DNA of 64,000 nucleotides from an uncultured Planctomycetaceae bacterium (GTDB lineage: Bacteria; Planctomycetota; Planctomycetia; Planctomycetales; Planctomycetaceae). The stretch spans positions 1 through 64,000 of the forward strand of contig CALSLT010000017.1 of the NCBI GenBank assembly GCA_943787265.1, written 5' to 3'. Below the pieces are notes generated by a model. It ran no database searches, was not told the origin of the DNA, and saw only the letters and a program-made list of their open reading frames with translations. Made by a program: the position numbers and the translations under genes. Shown here in pieces: positions 1 through 7,694 of this stretch (its first letter is position 1; each line of letters opens with the position of its first letter).

Positions 1-466
1 TCGGCCAATTTCGCTGATTGGCCTGGACAAACGCCTTCCGAAAGATCTTGATGGAAGCGTGCATCGCTCAGTCTATCTTCCGGTAATTCGCGATCGTCTT
101 CCTGATGTCCTGGAACTATTCGACTTTGCGTCGTCCAGTTTTGTAACGGGGGCCCGAGAGAAGACGAACGTGCCCACCCAGGCCCTCTACCTGATGAACA
201 GTCCGTTCGTGCAGGATCGTGCGGCGGCACTTGCGAATCGAGTTCGCAAAGAAGCGGGGGATGATGGAACGGCTGGAGTTCGTTTCGTATTCCAACTGTG
301 TTTTGCCCGGTCGCCAACAACGGACGAAGAATCCAGTGCGTTAGATTTTTTGTCGGCCGGCTCAGCACAATCAGACGCGGCTAACGATTCGAATACTCAA
401 GCTGATGCACTGAGCAGTTTCTGCCAGGCAATTCTCAGCACGGCCGAGTTTCGGAACCTGGACTGA
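1..466 (+). CDS. DUF1553 (PSD1) domain protein, C-terminal part, cut by window start
   Basis: The reading frame is open from base 2 to the stop at 464-466, so the gene starts upstream of the window; the internal GTG at 59 is not a convincing start. The visible residues carry the C-terminal DUF1553 signature: a region reading KTNVPTQALYLMNSPFV followed by a helical tail with ARSPTTDEE, the usual end of PSCyt/PSD1 proteins (compare the complete copies at 32283 and 58554). Such proteins are usually exported, multi-domain and often carry a cytochrome c-like domain; their biochemical role is not settled. The DUF1501 gene begins 15 bp downstream, the standard planctomycete pairing, so the two are probably co-transcribed. 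Confidence 0.85.
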   Translation, partial: RPISLIGLDKRLPKDLDGSVHRSVYLPVIRDRLPDVLELFDFASSSFVTGAREKTNVPTQALYLMNSPFVQDRAAALANRVRKEAGDDGTAGVRFVFQLCFARSPTTDEESSALDFLSAGSAQSDAANDSNTQADALSSFCQAILSTAEFRNLD

Positions 467-481
467 AAGAAAGCGTGAGCT

Positions 482-1924
482 ATGACGCTCGATACACAAT
501 CTATCTTGTCTCGACTCGCTCAACCGCGTCGTGCTGCGCTGAAGTCTCTGGCGTCAGGCTTCGGCTACCTTGCCTTTGCTGGGTTGGCTCAGAACGAGGC
601 TGCGCGTGCGGCAGGTAAGTCTGATAGCGAGCTTGCTCCTAAGCCGACGCACTTCGCACCGAAAGCGAAACGCGTGATCTTCCTTTGCATGAACGGAGGA
701 CCGTCGCACGTCGACCTGTTTGATCATAAGCCGATGCTCGCAAAGCAGGCTGGTAACGAGGCCAGGAAGAACGGGCCGCGGATGATGCCGTCGCCTTTCA
801 AGTTCTCGCAACATGGACAGTCAGGTCATTGGTTTTCTGACGTGTGCCCGAACGTCGCGAAGCATGCCGACGACATTTGCATGATTCACAGCATGCAGAC
901 CGAATTGCCGAACCATTCTCAGGCATTCATCCAGCTTCACACCGGTAGCTTCCAGTTTACGCGGCCGTCGATGGGAGCCTGGACGGTTTACGGTCTGGGT
1001 ACTGAGAACACCGACCTGCCCGGGTTCATCACGCTCAACCCGCCATCAGACAACGGTGGTGCAAAGAATTACGGAACCAGTTTTCTGCCGTCCATCTTCC
1101 AGGCGACGAAGATCGGTACGAATCAGATTCCCAGATTCTATGCCAAGCTGATGGGCGTCGATCAGGAGCCCGGCCCGCCGCTGAAGAACATTCGCAATTC
1201 GCGAATCTCACCGAAGCAACAACGGCGACAACTCGATCTGATTCGCGAACTGAATTCGTCCAAGCTGAAACGCGACGTGCATCACCCCGAGATTGAAGGA
1301 GCGATCGAGACGTTTGAACTCGCATTCCGAATGCAGAACTCGGTGCCAGCGCTGCTCGAATTGAAGGCCGAGCAATCATCGACATTCAAGTCGTACGGAA
1401 TTGGCTCGGGGTTGCCGACTGATCGATTCGGTAGGCAGTGCCTGCTGGCTCGAAGGATGGCTGAAGCCGGAGTGCGATTCATCGAGCTGACGGCTCCGGT
1501 CGGGTGGGACCACCATTTCGACCTGAAAGGCAACCTCACCGAAAGTTGCGCTGCGACCGATCAACCTGTTGCCGCGCTTCTCGCGGATCTCAAGCAGCGA
1601 GACATGCTGAAAGACACTCTGGTCATCTGGGCGGGCGAGTTTGGCCGGACTCCGTATGCTCAAAGTGGAACCGGTCGAGATCACAACAACAAAGGCTTCA
1701 CCATCTGGATGGCCGGCGGCGGAGTCAAAGGTGGGACACGTTACGGTTCGACCGACGAATTTGGCCACAAAGCGATCGAGAATCCGGTCAGCATCCATGA
1801 TTGGCACGCGACGATCCTGCACCTGCTCGGCCTGGATCACGAACGTCTTACCTTCAACTATGCCGGTCGGGATTTCCGCCTGACGGACGTTTACGGAGAC
1901 GTTGTCAGCGAGATTATTTCGTGA
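482..1924 (+). CDS. DUF1501 family exported protein
   Basis: A 480-residue DUF1501 protein. The N-terminus has an Arg pair (residues 16-17) followed by a hydrophobic stretch (LASGFGYLAFAGLA), a plausible Tat-type leader. The family core is clear: a GGPSHVDLFDHKP segment near residue 72, GEFGRTP near 385, and the C-terminal HDWHATILHLLGLDHERL block. DUF1501 proteins are related to the alkaline phosphatase/sulfatase fold, but no activity is firmly assigned. It follows the DUF1553 gene by 15 bp, implying one transcript. Its C-terminal 150 residues closely resemble the DUF1501 protein at 61713-63158, more than the copies at 23999 and 55625, so the pair at the two ends of the window belongs to one subfamily. 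Confidence 0.9.
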   Translation: MTLDTQSILSRLAQPRRAALKSLASGFGYLAFAGLAQNEAARAAGKSDSELAPKPTHFAPKAKRVIFLCMNGGPSHVDLFDHKPMLAKQAGNEARKNGPRMMPSPFKFSQHGQSGHWFSDVCPNVAKHADDICMIHSMQTELPNHSQAFIQLHTGSFQFTRPSMGAWTVYGLGTENTDLPGFITLNPPSDNGGAKNYGTSFLPSIFQATKIGTNQIPRFYAKLMGVDQEPGPPLKNIRNSRISPKQQRRQLDLIRELNSSKLKRDVHHPEIEGAIETFELAFRMQNSVPALLELKAEQSSTFKSYGIGSGLPTDRFGRQCLLARRMAEAGVRFIELTAPVGWDHHFDLKGNLTESCAATDQPVAALLADLKQRDMLKDTLVIWAGEFGRTPYAQSGTGRDHNNKGFTIWMAGGGVKGGTRYGSTDEFGHKAIENPVSIHDWHATILHLLGLDHERLTFNYAGRDFRLTDVYGDVVSEIIS

Positions 1925-2118
1925 AGTCTGAGACGGAACTGAGCTTCGGTCCGTCGGGTTGCCGATATGCCCTCGGTTCGGCGGTTTGAAACTGAGTCTC
2001 GGCCGCCAAACGTCACGTTTTCGGCGGACTTGATACGGAAGACCGCCAGGTTACAATCCCCCGCTTCATTGAATTGAGATCCACGGGGAAGCCCGTCCGA
2101 AGAAGAGAAAGTCGAGTC

Positions 2119-2382
2119 ATGTCAAGGGTTTGCGACGTTTGCGGTAAAGAGCCAGGGCGAGGCAACAAGCTCGCACAACGCGGAAAAGCCAAGTATCTCG
2201 GTGGTAACGGTCGAAAAACGACGGGCATCACCAAGCGATATTACTACCCGAATCTGCAGAGCATCCGTATCCAGACGCCGGAAGGTGCGGCTCGGAAAAA
2301 GGTCTGTGTGAACTGCATTCGGTCGAACCGGATTCAAAAAGCTGTGGTCCGAGAGCCGTTCACGATCCCCGGGCAGGGCTAG
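2119..2382 (+). CDS. rpmB: 50S ribosomal protein L28
   Basis: An 87-residue protein with the L28 fold signature: MSRVCDVCGK at the N-terminus and the NLQSIRIQTP and KVCVNCIRS segments. Four cysteines (C5, C8, C63, C66) form two CxxC pairs, so this is the zinc-binding form of L28. The ATG at 2119 is chosen over an upstream in-frame start because the family begins at this MSRVC sequence; a purine-rich AAGAGAAAG lies 5-15 bases upstream. It stands alone, with a strong intrinsic terminator about 65 bp after the stop, so it is probably a monocistronic ribosomal gene separated from gatCAB. Confidence 0.96.
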   Translation: MSRVCDVCGKEPGRGNKLAQRGKAKYLGGNGRKTTGITKRYYYPNLQSIRIQTPEGAARKKVCVNCIRSNRIQKAVVREPFTIPGQG

Positions 2383-2445
2383 ATCGACGGTACGCAGCCT
2401 TCCGTTGATAAATCACGGAAGCGCACAATCTCGAACAAAAATACC

Positions 2446-2485
2446 AGCACCCCGACTGCTTCCAGGCAGCCGGGGTGCTTTCGCA
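2446..2485 (+). terminator. Rho-independent terminator after rpmB
   Basis: The arms AGCACCCCG-A-CTGC and GCAG-C-CGGGGTGCT pair over about 13 bp with one mismatch and a short TTCCAG loop (2446-2479), followed by a weak T-containing tail (TTTCG). It sits 63 bp after the rpmB stop and about 115 bp before gatC, so it should separate the two transcripts. Confidence 0.75.
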
Positions 2486-2594
2486 TCTGATCTTCAATTT
2501 CTGAAGAAGTTTTCGGCCAGAGTAAGCACCGGCAAACAAGTTTTACCGCTGAGTGTTTCCGGCCATTTGAAGGCCGATCGAGGAGAGTTAGCTC

Positions 2595-2885
2595 ATGCTG
2601 AGTCCAGAAGATGTCCAGAAAGTGGCGACGCTTGCTCGCCTGAAACTATCTGAAGAAGAGCTGGAGCAAATTGGCCAGCAACTCGGTGGGATCCTCGATT
2701 ACGTCGCCGTCCTTGACGAAGTCGACGTTTCAGAAGTCGAACCGATGGCTCACGTCGCTGATGTCTCCAACGCGTTCCGAGCTGACGAAACTCGGCCGAG
2801 TTTGCCTCGCGAAAAATCTCTGTCGAACGCGCCGAAGACGGACGGAAAGTACTTCCTTGTTCCGCAGATTCTGGAAAACGCGTAA
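2595..2885 (+). CDS. gatC: Asp/Glu-tRNA amidotransferase subunit C
   Basis: A 96-residue protein matching GatC in length and pattern: LSPEDVQKVATLARLKLSEEE at the start, the VSEVEPMAHV segment in the middle, and the typical C-terminal YFLVPQILE. GatC is the small scaffold that holds GatA and GatB together in the GatCAB enzyme, which converts misacylated Glu-tRNA(Gln) and/or Asp-tRNA(Asn) to the correct amide form. The ATG at 2595 is preceded by GAGGAGAG at a good distance. gatA follows after 75 bp and gatB after that, giving the complete gatCAB order on one strand. Confidence 0.95.
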   Translation: MLSPEDVQKVATLARLKLSEEELEQIGQQLGGILDYVAVLDEVDVSEVEPMAHVADVSNAFRADETRPSLPREKSLSNAPKTDGKYFLVPQILENA

Positions 2886-2960
2886 CGGCAGTTAATGGCG
2901 TTTGATTTACTCAATCCCGAAAACCAGGCGTCCGACCTGGAACCCCGGAGCTGATTTGCG

Positions 2961-4424
2961 ATGGACATAACTGGATCAACAACCGGCCAGCTTCTCGACG
3001 CGATGCAGGATGGCACTGTCTCGGCTGTCGACGTGACACAGGCTTACCTCGATGAAATTTCCGCCCACGGCGAAACTATCGGAGCATTCCTGTCGGTCAA
3101 CTCTGAAGGATCGCTGGCGCAAGCTGCCGAAGTCGACCGCAAGCGATCTGCCGGCGAAGCACTCGGCAAACTGGCTGGCCTGCCCGTCGCTGTAAAAGAC
3201 AACATCTGCACGAAAGGCTTGTCGACAACTTGCGCGAGTCGCATGTTGGAAAACTTCGTGCCGCCGTACGACGCTCACGTGACGACGCAACTTCAGAGCG
3301 CCGACGCAGTCATTATCGGGAAAGCGAACCTCGACGAATTCGCGATGGGGTCATCGACTGAAAACTCCGCTCTGAAAGTCACGAGAAACCCCTGGAACAC
3401 CGACCACGCTCCCGGCGGATCGAGCGGCGGTTCAGCTGCGGCTGTCGGTGCTCGACTGGCTCCGCTGGGAATCGGCAGTGACACTGGAGGTTCCATTCGT
3501 CAGCCGGCTTCGTTCTGCGGCGTCGTCGGTATGAAGCCAACTTACGGTCGCGTTTCCCGTTATGGACTTGTCGCTTTTGCCAGTTCGCTCGACCAGATCG
3601 GCCCGTTTGCGACCGACGTGACAGGCACTGCACGGCTGCTTGAATCGATCGCGGGCTACGATGCCCGAGACTCGACCAGCGTTGATCAGCCTGTTCCGAA
3701 TTACTCTGCAACCGTCGATCAACCACTCGAAGGTTTGCGAGTTGGCGTTGTCTCAGAATTCTTTGGAGACGGCATCGACTCAGATGTCGACTCTTCTGTT
3801 CGAGCGGCCATCGATGTTTATCGTTCACTCGGTGCGGAAGTTTCTGAGGTCTCGCTGCCACATACAAAATACGCCGTCGCGACCTACTACCTGATTGCCT
3901 GCTCGGAAGCGTCGAGCAACTTGGCACGCTACGACGGAGTTCATTACGGACGACGAGCTGAGCAGTTTGAAAATATGATCGACATGTACGCCGCCAGTAG
4001 AGCGGAAGGTTTCGGACCGGAAGTCAAACGACGAATCATGCTCGGCGTGTTTGCTTTGTCAGAAGGGTACAGCGACCAGTACTACCTGAAAGCTCTCAAA
4101 GTCCGACGGTTAATCCGCAACGACTTCGACACTGCTCTTGAAAACGTCGACGTCCTGGCCGGACCAACCTGCCCGACACCCGCCTTCAAGATCGGCGAAC
4201 TAGTCGACGATCCGCTGCAGATGTATCTGTCGGACATTTGCACGATTAGTGCCAACCTCGCCGGCATTCCCGGAGTGTCCGTGCCGGCCGGATTCAGCAG
4301 CAACGCTTTGCCGATCGGTCTGCAGCTTCTGGCAGGGCCGTTCGAAGAAGAGAAGCTGCTGCGAGCCGCTCGGATGTTCGAACGCGAAACGGACTGGCAC
4401 ACAAAGCGTCCAACGTTCAGCTAG
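2961..4424 (+). CDS. gatA: Asp/Glu-tRNA amidotransferase subunit A (amidase)
   Basis: A 487-residue amidase-signature protein. The Ser-cisSer-Lys catalytic triad is present at K79 (LPVAVKDN), S154 (GGSSGGS) and S178 (DTGGSIRQP), the same numbering as the characterised Staphylococcus aureus GatA. It hydrolyses glutamine and passes ammonia through the complex to the activated tRNA in GatB. Length is normal for the family. It lies between gatC and gatB on the same strand with 75 and 104 bp gaps, so the three are likely expressed together. A GGAG sits about 10 bases before the ATG. Nothing appears damaged. Confidence 0.97.
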   Translation: MDITGSTTGQLLDAMQDGTVSAVDVTQAYLDEISAHGETIGAFLSVNSEGSLAQAAEVDRKRSAGEALGKLAGLPVAVKDNICTKGLSTTCASRMLENFVPPYDAHVTTQLQSADAVIIGKANLDEFAMGSSTENSALKVTRNPWNTDHAPGGSSGGSAAAVGARLAPLGIGSDTGGSIRQPASFCGVVGMKPTYGRVSRYGLVAFASSLDQIGPFATDVTGTARLLESIAGYDARDSTSVDQPVPNYSATVDQPLEGLRVGVVSEFFGDGIDSDVDSSVRAAIDVYRSLGAEVSEVSLPHTKYAVATYYLIACSEASSNLARYDGVHYGRRAEQFENMIDMYAASRAEGFGPEVKRRIMLGVFALSEGYSDQYYLKALKVRRLIRNDFDTALENVDVLAGPTCPTPAFKIGELVDDPLQMYLSDICTISANLAGIPGVSVPAGFSSNALPIGLQLLAGPFEEEKLLRAARMFERETDWHTKRPTFS

Positions 4425-4528
4425 CTTCATCATCTGGAAAACCGCCGCGTCAGCGAGGGACCATGCGAAATTCCTAGCTGACGTCGGGTTACGATTTCAA
4501 GACGTCACATTCTCAGACGAGAGTCGAC

Positions 4529-6022
4529 ATGGAATTTACACCGATCATCGGACTCGAAGTTCACGTTCAACTTCTGACGAAGTCAAAATTGTTCTGCGGT
4601 TGCCCGAACCTTTTCAACCCGGACAACCCCAACGTACAGACGTGCCCGGTGTGCATCGGCCTGCCTGGTTCACTGCCCGTCATGAATCAGGAAGCGTTAC
4701 GACTGTCTCAGAAAACGGCGATGGCACTGAACCTGAACCTGGCCAACTTCACCAAGTGGGACCGCAAGCAATATTACTATCCCGATCTGCCGAAGGCTTA
4801 TCAGATCAGCCAGTTCGATTTGCCGTTCAGCTACGACGGCTGGGTCGAGGTAACACTTCCATCGTCGGGCGAAACAACCAAAGTACGGCTGATTCGAGCC
4901 CACCTGGAGGAAGACGCAGGCAAGAACATGCACGACGAGTCCGGCCGCGGTGGCGACAGCAAAGTCGACCTCAACCGAACCGGAACTCCGCTGCTGGAAA
5001 TCGTTTCGGAACCGGATATCCGTTGTGCCGAAGAGGCTCGCGTCTTTCTGGAAGAACTGCGACTTCTGCTGCGATACATCGAGGTCTCGGACTGCAACAT
5101 GCAGGAAGGCAGCATGCGATGCGACGCCAACGTCAACCTGCACGTTCACGAAGACGGCGAGAAGATTCCGACTCCGATCGTCGAAGTCAAAAACCTGAAC
5201 AGCTTCCGCGGAGTCGAAGCAGCGATCGAGTACGAAATCAAACGTCAGGTCAAAGCCTGGGAAACTGATCGTAAACGAATCGGCGACGTCCCCAAGGAGA
5301 CTCGCGGCTGGGACGCCGACCGCGGGCAGACGTTTGCTCAGCGAGGTAAAGAAGACGCTGCCGACTACCGATACTTCCCCGACCCCGACCTTGTTCCTGT
5401 CACGACGACCGACGAACAACTCGAAGCCATCCGAGCGACGCTGTGCGTCTTTCCTGCTGATCGTCGAAAAAGCTACGTCAACGATCTTGGACTCTCGGAA
5501 TACGACGCCAGCGTGATCGTTGACCAGGGCCGCGAATACGCCGACTACTTTGACGAAGTCACTTCGGTCTGTGGCGACGGTAAGCAAGCAGCCAACTGGT
5601 TGACTCAGGACGTCCAGCGCGAACTCAACGATCGCAAAATCGAGATCGCTGAATTCTCTATCTCAGCGGCCGTGCTCGGTAGCGTTCTTCAGAAAATCGT
5701 CAAAGGCGACATCACAATCAAAAGCGGCCGCGAAGTCTTCGCCGAGTTACTAAAGCAATCCGACGACGGAACGACCGTCTCAGCGGAATCCGTCGACGCA
5801 ATCATCGCCGACAAAGGTCTCGGTAAAGAGCAGGACACCGGCAAGATCGACGCCGCAATTCAGGCTGTGATCGACAACGAGCGAAATGCCAAAGCGGTTG
5901 AAGACGTCCGTGGTGGAAAACAACAGGCTGTTGGCCCACTGATCGGCCAGGTCATGCGGGAACTGAAAGGCGCCGACGCCGGCTCCGTCCGCCAGATGAT
6001 CATCGATAAGCTGACATCCTGA
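4529..6022 (+). CDS. gatB: Asp/Glu-tRNA amidotransferase subunit B
   Basis: A 497-residue GatB. It opens with the family hallmark PIIGLEVHVQLLTKSKLFCGC and the CPVCIGLPGSLPV segment, which carry conserved cysteines; the catalytic kinase-like cradle runs to about residue 290 (including YYYPDLPKAYQISQFD and EPDIRCAEEA). The helical and YqeY-like tail follows (residues 300-497), ending in IGQVMRELKGADAGSVRQMI, which contacts tRNA. GatB phosphorylates the misacylated glutamyl or aspartyl group using ATP before amidation. Last gene of the gatCAB run; it converges on the minus-strand DUF2306 gene only 15 bp away, with no obvious terminator between them. Confidence 0.97.
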   Translation: MEFTPIIGLEVHVQLLTKSKLFCGCPNLFNPDNPNVQTCPVCIGLPGSLPVMNQEALRLSQKTAMALNLNLANFTKWDRKQYYYPDLPKAYQISQFDLPFSYDGWVEVTLPSSGETTKVRLIRAHLEEDAGKNMHDESGRGGDSKVDLNRTGTPLLEIVSEPDIRCAEEARVFLEELRLLLRYIEVSDCNMQEGSMRCDANVNLHVHEDGEKIPTPIVEVKNLNSFRGVEAAIEYEIKRQVKAWETDRKRIGDVPKETRGWDADRGQTFAQRGKEDAADYRYFPDPDLVPVTTTDEQLEAIRATLCVFPADRRKSYVNDLGLSEYDASVIVDQGREYADYFDEVTSVCGDGKQAANWLTQDVQRELNDRKIEIAEFSISAAVLGSVLQKIVKGDITIKSGREVFAELLKQSDDGTTVSAESVDAIIADKGLGKEQDTGKIDAAIQAVIDNERNAKAVEDVRGGKQQAVGPLIGQVMRELKGADAGSVRQMIIDKLTS

Positions 6023-6037
6023 TTCTATGCGCCAGAG

Positions 6038-6721
6038 TCAGGCGGAAGTTGCGGAACGTTTCAGGTCTGTGCCAACAGTTCGGCGGTTCTTCTTCGCGGC
6101 GAGCAGTTTGTAAACAAGCAATGGAATCAGCCAGCTCGTCCATGCCGTCATGGGCGAGATCCAGTCTCCGTCAATTTTCGTGACAATGAACAGGCCAACG
6201 GTCAGACGCAGAACAACGGCTGAGCACAGCAGGATGTAGCACCGCGTCATCCAGCGACGATGCTCGGCGAACTTGCGTCTGACGGCGGTCCGCCAGCCAC
6301 AGGCCGCGGTGATTCCCGTTGCCACAGCCAGAACGGCGAACCCAGTTCCGGCCACAAGGCCCGTTGCCGCATACATCGACATCCAGAGTCCACTCGGTGT
6401 GACCATCAGCAAGACAAGACTGACCTGCATTCGGCCGATGTAACGATGCCATCTGGGGAACCGTTTTCGAAGACGATTACTCAGCAGGAATATGCCAAAG
6501 ATTAGCGTCAAAGGACCGGAAGCAATGTGCGTGTAGAATGCCCACTGGTAGGCACCGTAGAAATACGCATCTCGCCCCAGCAGAAAGTCTGACTCGAAGT
6601 TTGGCGGCAGGTAGTCGACATAGTTGCTGACCACTGAAGCCGTCACCTTGAGGATCAGCAGGCAGACTGCCACTGACAAGGCCGCCAGTATTTTTCTTTT
6701 GCTATGACTCTGCATGGCCAT
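6038..6721 (-). CDS. DUF2306-like integral membrane protein
   Basis: A 227-residue protein with about six hydrophobic segments. An N-terminal one (ALSVAVCLLILKVTASVV) is followed by a YGAYQWAFYTHIASGPLTLIFG stretch and an RWHRYIGRMQVSLVL segment. The histidine-containing HIASGP and WHRYIGR motifs are typical of the DUF2306 family. Function is unknown; the conserved histidines within membrane helices could bind haem or a quinone, but that is inference. It starts 6 bp after the stop of the upstream DMT transporter gene on the same strand, so the two are probably translationally coupled. Start is the ATG at 6721; a second ATG two codons later is equally possible. Confidence 0.75.
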   Translation of the reverse strand: MAMQSHSKRKILAALSVAVCLLILKVTASVVSNYVDYLPPNFESDFLLGRDAYFYGAYQWAFYTHIASGPLTLIFGIFLLSNRLRKRFPRWHRYIGRMQVSLVLLMVTPSGLWMSMYAATGLVAGTGFAVLAVATGITAACGWRTAVRRKFAEHRRWMTRCYILLCSAVVLRLTVGLFIVTKIDGDWISPMTAWTSWLIPLLVYKLLAAKKNRRTVGTDLKRSATSA

Positions 6722-6727
6722 AAGCCT

Positions 6728-7684
6728 TCAGTCAGTCCGAGTCACTGATGCTGCGGGTTTCAGATTCACAAGCAGGATACCGATGGCGACGGCGGATCCG
6801 GAAACGAATAGCCAGGGAGACACTGGGTCTCCTCGAAGGAGAACGGCGAACAGAATTCCAAACAGCGGCGTCGCAAAACTGAAGACCGCGATCTTTGATG
6901 CGGAGTGTTTTTTCAACAGTCGAGCCTGAATCGCGAAGCACAATCCGGCGACGGCGATTCCCTGATAGGCAACGCCTGCCAATGCGGCTTGTGTCTTTGT
7001 GTCGTGAAGATTTGCGAGGATCGAAAAGCGGAAGCCTTCGACTGTGTAGCCCCACGCGGCAAACAGCACCGTACCAAACACCGCGTGCCAGAAAACGAAA
7101 CTGTCCGGGTGGATGCTTCCGACTGAATGTTTTGTGTATGCAATCTTAACCGCAAGAATCAGAGCGCTGAGGATCAGTAGCAGGTCACCGTCGAGTGACG
7201 CGCTTTCAAGAACGGTTTCAGTGCTCGGCCGAGCTGTCGTTGCCAGAATCAAACCGACTCCGAAAGCAGCCAGGACGAGGCCGATGATCGGCCTGGCTGA
7301 AAGCCGTTCTGTCTTTGTGACAAAGTGGTCAATCGCGACGAGCCAGAAGATGAAGGTGTTAATAAAAATTGTGCCGTGCGACGCATTCGACCAGTGAATC
7401 CCCAGGGTGAAGAGTCCGATCTGGAAAAACAGCAGGACGCCACCAACCAGTGGTTTGCGGAGTTCGGACCAGGTCAGTTTCAGGCTGGTGCCATGAAACG
7501 TTGACCAGAAAAACATGAACACAATCGCGACAGCGAATCTTAAACCGGCGACAGACACTGGAGGCACGAGGTCCGTCGAGAATCTGATCGCTGTCGGCGT
7601 GCCAGCCCACAGGACGACCGTCAGTAGAGTCAGCAGGACTGCTGATAGTGTCAGCGGCTGATTTGAGCGATGCTCAGAATTCAT
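6728..7684 (-). CDS. EamA/DMT-superfamily transporter
   Basis: A 318-residue protein with ten hydrophobic segments in two EamA halves (each about 130 residues), the classic drug/metabolite transporter layout. It begins LTLSAVLLTLLTVVLWAGTPTAIRF, which matches the first EamA helix with its W-x-x-x-x-P pattern. The substrate cannot be told from sequence; the family includes exporters of amino acids, nucleotides and drugs. The ATG at 7684 is preferred to a more upstream start because it lies 10 bp after the kinase stop, and the additional 18 residues are Arg-rich and overlap the kinase gene. It sits between the Cache-kinase gene and the DUF2306 gene, forming a three-gene minus-strand run. Confidence 0.88.
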   Translation of the reverse strand: MNSEHRSNQPLTLSAVLLTLLTVVLWAGTPTAIRFSTDLVPPVSVAGLRFAVAIVFMFFWSTFHGTSLKLTWSELRKPLVGGVLLFFQIGLFTLGIHWSNASHGTIFINTFIFWLVAIDHFVTKTERLSARPIIGLVLAAFGVGLILATTARPSTETVLESASLDGDLLLILSALILAVKIAYTKHSVGSIHPDSFVFWHAVFGTVLFAAWGYTVEGFRFSILANLHDTKTQAALAGVAYQGIAVAGLCFAIQARLLKKHSASKIAVFSFATPLFGILFAVLLRGDPVSPWLFVSGSAVAIGILLVNLKPAASVTRTD

Positions 7685-7694
7685 GCGGAATGCT

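Noticed and set aside
2003..2027. CCGCC-AAACG / CGTTT-GGCGG stem as a terminator before rpmB
   Set aside because: The stem is bulged and has no T-tract on either strand, so it is not called.
4249..5268. Long plus-strand frame of 339 codons across the gatA end and gatB start
   Set aside because: It lies in another frame of two highly conserved genes and its product is low-complexity Arg/Ser/Gln-rich with no family motif.
4697..5587. Minus-strand frame of 296 codons opposite gatB
   Set aside because: It is antisense to gatB; codon bias of the real gene leaves the opposite frame open. The Val/Phe/Asp-rich product has no motif.
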